A stretch of DNA of 64,000 nucleotides, from contig QRDG01001358.1 of NCBI GenBank assembly GCA_012064385.1, forward strand, positions 248,001 to 312,000. The letters run 5' to 3'. A model generated the notes under the pieces. The model was not told where the DNA came from. It made no database searches and saw nothing but the letters and a program-made list of their open reading frames with translations. Positions within the stretch are counted from its first letter, which is position 1. Each line of letters opens with the position of its first letter. Position numbers and translations under genes: made by a program. This DNA comes from Puccinellia tenuiflora (Eukaryota; Streptophyta; Magnoliopsida; Poales; Poaceae). Below are positions 54,535-64,000 of the stretch, one piece after another.

Positions 54535-57500
54535 ATGAAGCCCAAGAGCCTCCCGTTCATCGCCTTCGAGCACAAGCGGTTCGTTCCCTGCTCCCGCTCC
54601 CTCCCCCCGCCGCGTGGCTGTCTGTCTCCGCCGTCACCAAGCCTTCTCCTCTCCTCGGGATTTTCGGGGGATGCGTTTTGTTTCGACGCCGAAACTCGCG
54701 TCGCCCCAATTTTAGCGTTACACCGAGGATCTCGCGCCTTCGTCGTCTCTTTCTCTTTGTTCCGTCGCTAGATTTCCGCCTCGCGTGGGCCTCGATTCCG
54801 CATGCTTCCTCTACCGGGGATCTCGATTCGGCGCCGCGCGGGTGCGGCACGCCGCCTCGCGTCGGGAGGGTGTCCGTTTGCTGAATTTCGTGGTAATGCC
54901 GTGCGAAATTGGGTAGTATAATGCTTAGACTGAGTGAGGACTGTTTTGAGTGTCGCCGAGTGGCTGGGCACCGGGTGGGTGTCTGGATCCCCTCCCCATA
55001 CCGTAGGAGGCCAAGGTTTCATGCCGCCGATAGATTGGTTGCGTGCATTTGGTGAATTGCGGAGTTTAGTGATGTTTGCCTTCTCGATAAGATCTGGGAT
55101 TCCATGGATGTGTCGCAACAAGTTTAGCGTTGTTCCAAGCACATGATTCTGCAATTGAATTGCGACAGCGTCATAATTTATGATGATGATTTTTTAGCGA
55201 CGTTTATAGAGCCTTGGACTTTTATGTATGCAGCATTTCTCAGTAAATAGTGCCAGTATTTCGGTATTTCCTTCCTGATGTTGTGTGATTGAACCAGGGA
55301 CGCCTATGGCTTCGCAGTGCGGCCCCAGCACTTGCAGCGTTACAAGGAGTATGCAGGCATCTACAAGGTATTGTAATACACGCACCCAAATCATTGTATG
55401 CATTGTCTGGTTTTGACGAGCTGAACACATTCTTGCAGGAGGAGGAAGAGGAGAGATCTGATAGATGGAAGAGTTTTCTGGAGAGGCGGACCGAGTCGCC
55501 TGGACATGGCGCTACGGTTTCACTGTCCGTGGACGAAGCTGAAGCTGTAGTTTCTGTCGAGGATAATGTTGGGACTGGAAGTTCTGAACTGTCGCATGAG
55601 AAGAGTGCGCAAGGGCTACATTCATGGAAGCCAATTCGGTCATCCCTGGGCAACATCGAGCAGATGATGGGTCTGCGTGTTGAGAAGAAGCATTCATCTG
55701 CTGTCAAGTTGCAACCGGAGGAATCCACCCATCTTGTGACGGTTGAAGAGGCCAAGGTGTCAGGGGACTCGGACGATGAGTTCTATGATGCAGATAAGGT
55801 CGACCCTAGCCAAGAAGTGCATTCAGGTGATAGTGTGAATGCTGAAATTGGCAACATGAGTCAAGAAGAAACTTACTCTTTGAAGGAACAGTTGGAGTGT
55901 CTTGTCCATGGTGGACTGCCAATGGCTTTGAGAGGAGAGGTACGGCCTGTTTCTTATAGCTTTTCGATTTATGCCTCTAATTTTAGATTTACTCGGCTCA
56001 TTCAGCAGTCCCTTGCTTTTGTGATGACAGCTGTGGCAAGCTTTTGTTGGTGTTGAAACTCGCCGAGTAAAAGGGTACTATGATTGTCTGCTTGCTTCCG
56101 AAGATGAATTAGAAGATAGCAGACGTTCAGATTCTTCAGCCTCAGAAGGTGTCGATGAAAAACCTGAAGTATCTGAAAAGTGGAAAGGGCAAATAGAGAA
56201 GGTAAATGTTCGAAGTAGTATCATTTTCGTTAATAATTTACATCTGGGAATGCTAATAGAATCCAATCTGACACATGTGGCCTCTTATAGGACTTGCCTA
56301 GAACTTTTCCAGGTCATCCTGCGTTAGATGAGGATGGAAGAAATGCCTTGAGACGCTTGCTTCGGGCTTATGCTAGACACAATCCAACAGTTGGTTATTG
56401 TCAGGTAAGTGCATCCATTAATGCCACCTTACATTATTTTCTCTATGGTGCTGGAAGTTATCTATTTCTCTCAAGCTTCTGAACAACATTTGAAGCAAAG
56501 TTGTTGTATTCCAAGTCATATACCCGGGATACCCCACTACTGAACCCAAAAACTACTACTCAATGCTTCCAATAAATAATGCATGTAGCTGTAGAAGTCT
56601 TTCTCAATCAATATTCTGGTCTTACATTGATACATTAAACAAATGTATACGGTTGGACAGTTTTTAAATTTTTTCATATCAACGATTTCTCTGTTGAATA
56701 ATACTGTAGGCGATGAACTTCTTTGCTGGACTCTTACTTCTGTTGATGCCAGAAGAAAACGCATTTTGGTACGCCCACCATGACCATTTGTTCTACTGTT
56801 ATCTGTGTTTAGGATTGCAGACTCTAAGATCTCAAGATAGCTCAATCGAATAGTATACTAAATCTTTTGATGGTATAACAGGACATTGGTAGGAATCATT
56901 GATGACTACTTTGATGGGTACTTTTCTGAAGAAATGATTGAGTCGCAGGTACTTCTATCTTTGCAAAGCTTGCATATGCAGTGCTTGAAACTCTAAGTTC
57001 GATAACTGCTTATGTAAAATTAATGTTTGGTATCCACAGGTGGATCAGCTTGTTTTAGAGGAGCTAGTCCATGAGAAATTCCCGAAATTAGGTTAGCAAT
57101 TTATTACAAATATAATACATTATTGATGCGACGAGAGCCATCTAGTTAATAGCTGGAAAAATTGAAAATTTCATGGCTTATCATGCTTTTGAATGCAGCA
57201 AATCACCTGGATTACCTCGGCCTTGAAGTTGCATGGGTTACTGGACCGTGGTTCTTATCGATTTTCACCAATGTGCTTCCCTGGGAGAGTGGTTAGTGTT
57301 AACTTATGTTTTTTCAACAGTTACTGGTTCTAAAAGCACATTTTCTAGTAGTCTACCCTAGCTAACTCTATGAGGAACACAGCTCATTAACGTCTGTGAT
57401 TAAGTCCAAGCCATCATCGCTCTAATAGTGAACAACACTACTCTGATGGAAATATTATATTTATTGCAACATGTACGTAATAAGTGAAAGTAGATAACGC

Positions 57501-60500
57501 AGATCCATGTAATCTTTATAAGGAGCAAGTCAGGGAGAGGTTGGTTAAGCGAGCCCCGGCTCTCCCTAAGAAGTGTGAAAACAGCCACAATCATGTTTTT
57601 CGCATCACAGTTGATGGCTATGGGGTACATAGGAACCATGAATATTGTGGTTTCTGATAATTAGTTATGTTTATTGTTGGTCACCTGTACGTAAGCACTG
57701 TCTGGTGTAAAATCTCATGCATTTGCTTTGTGTTGAAAAATGACACAAATTTATATTGCTATGTACTGGTGAACATTTCAGTCCTCCGTGTATGGGATGT
57801 CCTTCTGTTCGATGGGAATCGTGTGATGCTCTTCCGGACAGCCCTTGCACTACTGGAGTTTTACGGTACCAAGCACACTTTTGATTTGTCATACTTTCCA
57901 AAAAAGAACATGATAATTGCATGAACTGCATTGAGACTGATACTTGACTTGTTGTGCTAATTGCAGGCCCTGCACTTGTGACTACAAAAGATGCTGGTGA
58001 TGCAGTTACCCTTTTGCAGTCTTTAGCTGGTTCGACTTTTGACAGCAGCCAGCTTGTCCTGACAGCTCGCATGGGATATCAGTCTGTAAATGAAACAGGA
58101 TTGCAAGATCTGAGGAACAAACACCGGCCATCTGTTTTATCTTCAATGGAAGAAAGGGCGAAAGGTCTAGGTGTCTGCAAGGACAGCGGCCTTGCATCAA
58201 AGCTGTATAATTTCAAACGTGAGCCTGAACCGCTTGTATCAATAAATGATTCAGCAGAGCAAATGAGTGATGACGCAGATGGGGATATTAACCAAGAGGG
58301 TGATTCTGGAGACATGGATGATATGTATGGTGGCCTGACAGTCAATTCTGAGATTGATTTGTTGCCGGATCCGAAGGACCAGGTAGCCATCTCAATCATA
58401 TATTCCAAGCTTTACTACTGTACTTGCAACCTGTGACCCCATCATTTGTAGTCTACCTTTAGTAGTAACTCAACAACTCACAGGATTGCTGTAATTTGCT
58501 AATTTGTGTTAGTTGTATTATTGCAGGTCACCTGGCTGAAGGTTGAGTTATGCCGATTGCTAGAGGAGAGAAGATCAGCTGTTCTCAGGTATATTTTCTA
58601 CATATTCATGATTGCATTTTGTCGCAGGTTGCTGAAACAATCCTTCTTAGCCATGTCCGATCCAGTTTCCCCGTTTCATGATTGTAGTTTGTTTTAGGTT
58701 GCTGGAAGGAACAATCTTATATGATCGATCCACTTTTAAGATAGTTGCAATTGTTCAAGTAAATAGTAGTGGTTTCTTAATGATGTTTGGGGGTCCAGTT
58801 TTTACATGTGGCTCAACACATATACTTCAACACACCCTCTCACATGTGCTCAATAAGGTTAAACGTGGACAGAAAGAGGGCAAACAATTTTTTATTTAAA
58901 TTGCGAAAGCCAATACTTGAACCCAACACCTCTGTTGTGATACCATATTAAGTTTCATGCACCAACCAGTAGAACCAAAAGTCCGAACTTATTGAGAAGG
59001 TTGGTCAATCCGCATATACTTCAACAAGCACATGTTAATTCTTTCACAAGTATTTAGATGTAATAAGAGTAAATTATTGACTGTTGTGACGTGCTACCTA
59101 TTGTTCTTGGTTCATTGAAATTGTGAAATGCAACATGCCTTTATATGGTTCTTTTCCGCAAAGATTTTATGTGACTTGTTCAGGGCGCATTGATGGCAGT
59201 GGAATACCTTCTGCTCAGTGTAAGTGTTCGTTTTTGATAATTTTTGTTCCTTATGCTATTCAGAGCTGATGAACTAGAGACAGCGCTGATGGAAATGGTT
59301 AAGCAAGATAATAGACGCCAATTAAGTGCAAAGGTATAGCTAGATATACTTATCATTATGTCATCTGTCAGATTGCACAGTAATATTTAACTTTAAAGCT
59401 CATTGTTGCCTATGCAGTTATGCCACATAAATAGCTTATTCCTAGTTCTGTATGTTAAGCTTTTATTTCTATTTTCTAATTTTTAAATACATGCACCTTT
59501 TGTATCTAAATAACCATTTCACCAAAATAGAAATTCTGCAAGACTTCTATAGTATAGGTACTTAGTTTTGTAATAACCATCCACCAAATTATAACCCCTG
59601 CCAGTCTATCATAGTTTATCTGAGCTACATCCGTTTTTCTTGGAAGAAAATAATCGTGCAAATGACCCACATCTTTGTTTTAGGCTGAGCAGTTTGAACA
59701 TGAATTATCTGAACTAAAGCAGACCCTATCAGACAAGCAGGAACAGGAGCAAGCAATGTTTCAGGTACAGCTGTCAGTCGGTATAGCTTCACCAGATGTA
59801 TATTTCTAGTTTCTACTATGACATATTCACTAACAAGGAATCATATTGAAGGTACTGATGCGTGTGGAACAAGAACTGAAATTTGCAGAAGAAGCACGCA
59901 TCTCTGCTGAGCAGGATGCTGCTGCTCAGAGATACGCTGCTAATGTGCTGCAGGTTAATGAGCCAACTTGATATATTGTCTGCACAGACCATCTCTGGTT
60001 TTCTTAGGCATCACTTATTGCCTTCAGAATTATCTGAAATACCAGTCATGTGCAACTTAGCATCAGCGTCGAGTAATTAATATGGACCCATTATGGTATT
60101 AGAGATTTTGAAACAATTTTTGACAAAAAGTAAACACCAAAATAGTTGTAATATTACACTCAGACGATGTCTGAGCAACTTGGTTAGTACCCTTGCAAAA
60201 TATACCAGGCTATTAGAGACAAGCCGGCCAGTTTCTACAGCCAACTTGGTTAGTACCCTTACCAAATATACCAGGCTCCCGGTACTTTTATGCTGAGTTT
60301 ACTGATTTGATTGCAGTTTTCGTGGGGTTCTAATTGATTTTATAATCAATTCTAGTCTCCTGATTTTTTTTAAGAACATCGACTGTGGTACAGTGGCAAG
60401 TAGCATAACACTTGACGATATCATTTTAGAGAAAAGGCATCTAAGCAGTTAAAAATATGTTCTTCTTTCATGCCTGATCAAAACCTTTTCCTGTTGGGGA

Positions 60501-61883
60501 AACAAATATAGCTCGTAGATTTGCTATACCATGAGTTGAATCGCTGTATTGGATTTCGGTACTATGTACTATATGGAATCTCAAGAAAAAAGTGGCCATG
60601 ATGGCTCAGGAACACTTCAGCTCTATGCTTGCCATATTCCTCATTACTATATTATACACTAACCCGGATCACGACACATGTGCAGGAGAAGTACGAGGAA
60701 GCTATGGCATCACTTGCCCAAATGGAGAACAGAGCTGTAATGGCAGAAACAATGTTGGAGGCCACACTGCAATACCAATCCAGCCAGCAGAAAGCATTTT
60801 CCCCTTTGCCTTCTCCAAGGTATCTTAGCAACTTCACATGTTGTAGTACCAGGCAGCCTTCTGCTTAAACCTGGAAGCACATCAATATTGATTTACAGAT
60901 CTTATTCTTGATACCATCTGAAGTTCTGAACTTCTTTGATGCTGACTATTTAAGGCTCCTCTTGTGCAATTATGGCAGCTCTGTTATAAAAGTTTGATTC
61001 CCCACCACCAGATTAGCGAAGTGTACCACTGTGATAAGCGAAGTGTACCACTGTGATAATGAATTTGAGTTAATTATTTTCCTTTCTAAAAGAAAGAGTT
61101 AGATGATTTTCTGTTATGGCGTTCCAATGTTGATATTTACTGTGCTCGTTATTCCCATGCAGAGGATCTGTTCAAGAGGATTCATCACAGGAGATCCAGC
61201 CTAAAAGAATAAACTTACTTGGACCATTTTCACTGAGTTGGCGTGATAAGAGCAAGGTAACTTATTCTGACCAATAGATACAGACATGAGATGCGTGGTA
61301 TATGGGCATATGGCCCCAGCTTTGCCTAGTTGAAAGGGACTCGGCTTGCCAGTCCAGTAGACTAATATAGTTTGCAAATCAACAATGGAGATTTTGTCCA
61401 GTATAAAATATATATCTACTACGTACTATCTAGTGTCTTGTACAAGTATAAACTTCTATCATCTCAACTACTACGATATCTTCAAATGGAAGCAATGTGA
61501 ATTCATCGTTAGACTAAAGTCCGGAGCGGAGCGAATCCTCCATTCCTTGCAACCCAGGCTGTACCTACCTGCACTTTGGCTAGGTTGTATACTGACCTAT
61601 TAGCATGGGTTCTTCGCAGGGAAAACAGAACAATGCTGGTGACTGCACAGATACCAAGCTTACAGACACTCATGATCAAAGGGAAGAAACACCCAACATG
61701 GATGATGAGAAACAGGGAGGAACACAAAAACTGGAAAGTGAGTGGACAGTAGAATCACCCAAAGGAGACGAGAAGCTGATGGCAGATACGCCGAAAAAGG
61801 ACAGCGAACCGCCAAAGGTCTATACAATCACGCAAGATACGAATGGGCAGCATGAACAGTTGCAAGAAATACGATTGGATTGA
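54535..61883 (+). CDS. TBC-domain Rab GTPase-activating protein
   Basis: TBC proteins speed GTP hydrolysis by Rab GTPases in membrane traffic. Eighteen exons: 54535-54578, 55298-55367, 55439-55939, 56031-56201, 56291-56404, 56710-56768, 56882-56948, 57040-57091, 57199-57291, 57782-57865, 57967-58382, 58527-58588, 59264-59333, 59684-59764, 59852-59953, 60686-60819, 61163-61256, 61620-61883. All have GT-AG borders, phases agree, and the sum is 2478 nt (825 residues). The start MKPKSLPFIAFEHKR follows a GC-rich leader. The TBC domain covers about residues 195-430: RGELW (203-207), the arginine-finger motif IEKDLPR (Arg266) and the glutamine-finger motif YCQ (Gln300) are all present. Residues about 558-750 are heptad-rich and likely coiled coil. 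An acidic linker (SDDADGDINQEGDSGDMDD) precedes it. The protein appears intact. Confidence 0.93.
58750..59026 (-). mobile_element. Small TRIM-like insertion in a TBC intron
   Basis: On the minus strand: a terminal repeat TGTTGAAGTATATG (ends at 59026), then a primer-site-like TATGGTATCA (58938-58947), then a short internal part, a purine tract GTGAGAGGGTG and the second terminal repeat TGTTGAAGTATATGTG (ends at 58832). LTRs are only about 80 bp. It lies in the intron 58589-59263 and should be removed by splicing. Confidence 0.6.
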
Positions 61884-63056
61884 TTGATAATTATAAGCCC
61901 ATCCTTTGCTATCTTCACCAGTACTGGTGTACGTTGCTATTGAGGCAACACTTGATGGATGGCTTCAAGTTTTGAACAATCGTGCATTCTTTTCTCTGCC
62001 CGTTAGAGTTCTTTCATTACCACTTTGTAGGTGTATAGGTTTCTGCTTCTCTCCATTGTTACTTGAAAAGATCAGAAAGAAATGCAAGGTTATATGGCTG
62101 TCTATTACTAGGTGAGGTGTCACCCTGTGATGTAAATGCGTTTTAGAGGGCATGGTTGTCAATTACAGTATATATTGTCACTTCAAGTGATGAAGTGAAC
62201 TGCGATGCGCCGGTCCCCTCTCCTGCCCAGATGGACGCAGCGATGAGCTGACACCGGACATGGGCAGAGAGATAAGAAGTGACACCGTGGCAGATTCGAT
62301 TCCATCCACAATTCCACTGACTCTCTCGCCTGGCCCCGGGGCCTCTGCTCCTTTGCCGTGACCGCGGTTGCCGGAAGGGCCCCGCATCCCTGGTCGCAGT
62401 CACCCTGCAGCCTGAACAAAGCCATTTTATCCATCTTTTCCTTCCCTTCTTTCCGCCTGCGCGCCCGCAGCTTTCAGAGACCCACGACAGACGAGATGAA
62501 AGCCTCTGCTGCCTCTTGTCCAGTAGCCAAATGCTATGTGAGCAGCCGATCCGGCGATCTACCCAGCTCAAGTTCTGAACAGTCCAATCGAGAAGAATTT
62601 CACTTTTTACCCTTAGTTGGTATTTGTGAGACTAATTATCCCATCTAATATAAAATTGTCTAAATGTTCATTTTATAATCTTTGGACCCTCTTTTTCTGA
62701 ATACATGTATCATGTGTGTTGGTAAGGTGTGAGGTGATGATTAAGAATCGAAATATCAAGACGATGACAAGATATTGAACATATGGTGATCATCAACGAC
62801 ACACTCTGATCTTTACATATTTTGACGCACCTTAGAGACCTAACATTTCGGTCTACTCTAACGAATTATGCAGAATATAATGGGGTAAAATCATGTTCAA
62901 AATTTATAGATGGTGTATTCCTAATTTTTAGCTCAGTAACTAAGGTAATAAGTGTCACAAATACACAACTATGCGGTAAAAAGAGTGGAATTCACTCTTC
63001 AATTGGCAATACTCCTTAATTGCGGGCGGGCGGGAGTACTCACTAGCTAGCTATGA
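61884..63056. other. 3' flank of the TBC gene and unclassified DNA
   Basis: 61884 to about 62110 is the probable 3' untranslated region. 62160-62560 is GC-rich with overlapping frames on both strands and no recognised domain. 62600-63056 is AT-rich. No further gene is supported. Confidence 0.4.
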
Positions 63057-63759
63057 GAGCATCTCCATCGGGAGTGCCTAAATTCTATCCGGTACCCTCC
63101 AATTGGAGGCCCCTTTGGGAGGTGCCGGACGCTCGTCCGATGCTTTTTTTTTTTTTGCGTCTCCCACACCGGCACCCCCTAAACAGGTCGGACAAGTGAT
63201 GAATCATCGTATTTTCTACGCAGTTTATTTTTGTAGCCGGTAAAATATAATGGTACATGGCACACTTTAGCCACAGAAAATCTCGTGAGTGGATCGCTTG
63301 AGAATAGGAAGCTCACTAGATCCACTCAAGGAATCTTGTGTGGCCATATAACATTAAAAAAGATAGCATAGGAGTGTGCATAATCACAAATAATCCCGTG
63401 AGTGGATGTCTTAAGAATATGCAGCCCACTGGATATCCACTCACATGATCTTCTATGGCCACGTAGAAATTAAAAAATATCACGCCGGGAATGGTTACGT
63501 ATGGAAAATCCTGTCAGTGGATCGCTCCTCCACCTCTACCGCATGTAGAGTGTGTGACATACGAGCCAGCTCGAGCTTTTGTCCGGCTCAAATCTTGTCC
63601 GGCACCGCGAATCCACCCCCCAGGTTGGGGGCTCGATTCGCGGCACCGCACAAATTTTGGACCGGACGAGAGGTTTACGATCCGTGTGACCGGGTTTTTT
63701 ATCCGACACCCGAAAAAGCTTTTAGAGACACCTTTACAACACGCCCGGTGGAGATGCTC
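63057..63759. mobile_element. TIR element with TGA target duplication
   Basis: A 703-bp segment starting GAGCATCTCCATCGGG and ending CCCGGTGGAGATGCTC (one mismatch), flanked by TGA at 63054-63056 and 63760-63762. A three-base duplication suggests PIF/Harbinger-type, but terminal sequences of this kind also occur in other grass MITEs. The interior has two related subunits containing GTGAGTGGAT (63287 and 63401) and a T-run at 63146-63157. No transposase frame. Confidence 0.72.
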
Positions 63760-63762
63760 TGA

Positions 63763-64000
63763 GGTGAAACATGTGGAGCTCAAGAAGTGTCCGTCGTGGC
63801 GTTGAAGGGAAGAGCTACGGGAAGAATTAGCAAGGTCCGGAACGAGCAATCATGGCACAGGTACAGGTACAGGTACGAAGAATTATTTGGCAGTCAAAGA
63901 AACAAAAGGTGGCTTGCTTGCTCCGTTCAAAAAGAAAGAAAGGGATCATCAGCGAAAGGTGGTCGCATTTTCCTTTTCTGATCTTGGCTTGTGTCATCTG
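63763..64000. other. Unclassified right edge
   Basis: Includes a short ACAGGT repeat (63858-63875). No gene supported. Confidence 0.35.

Noticed and set aside
54132..54884. A 250-residue Arg/Pro/Ser-rich frame over the TBC first exon
   Set aside because: It runs through the first exon and into the first intron in another frame; splice borders and conserved protein support the TBC reading.
62143..62571. A minus-strand 142-residue frame downstream of the TBC gene
   Set aside because: GC-rich shadow; competing frames exist on both strands and no domain is visible.

Overview
The window is nuclear DNA of a grass, most likely Triticeae (wheat, Aegilops, rye or barley group). The pointers are deep nesting of LTR retrotransposons, Stowaway MITEs, a Copia LTR with the BARE/Angela/WIS-type end, a 5S-bearing Cassandra TRIM, and spliced genes with short GC-rich first exons. 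The species cannot be fixed from sequence alone. There are no bacterial-style operons, CRISPR arrays or tRNA genes that I can see.

Layout. 1-5004: the 3' part of a Ty3/gypsy chromovirus whose pol is split by a 419-bp solo LTR and carries a 1-nt frameshift. 5010-9290: a degenerate apyrase-7-like (GDA1/CD39) gene with introns kept but many lesions, including a Stowaway MITE in the exon just before the first catalytic motif. 9292-13401: poorly conserved DNA with MITEs, a 27-base G run and one weak small minus-strand ORF. 13402-16651: a three-level nest made of a TRIM with very short LTRs, a solo Copia LTR inside it, and a complete Cassandra element inside that; a foldback MITE also sits in the TRIM's 3' LTR. 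17290-19944: two tandem single-RRM genes, the first truncated at the duplication junction. 20257-20633: a foldback MITE.

23012-50436 is the main structure: one 27.4-kb nest with every insertion bounded by a matching 5-bp target duplication. The outer non-autonomous element (TCCGC) contains a three-LTR tandem array of a related family (GGAAC) and an old solo Copia LTR (CAAAA), which is itself split by a young complete non-autonomous Copia element (TTGGG). All of these point to the minus strand. The Gypsy-like members carry no recognisable gag-pol; each has one ORF of unknown function next to its primer-binding site.

51160-53345: a minus-strand Myb/SANT-like domain pseudogene (Harbinger-associated type) split by a solo LTR (ATCCC). 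54535-61883: the one clearly intact host gene, an 18-exon TBC-domain RabGAP of 825 residues with both catalytic fingers and a C-terminal coiled coil; a small TRIM lies in one intron. 63057-63759: a terminal-inverted-repeat element with TGA duplications.

Only the TBC gene and perhaps the second RRM gene look functional for the host. The rest is mobile DNA or its debris, and because the target duplications are clear the order of insertions can be read directly.
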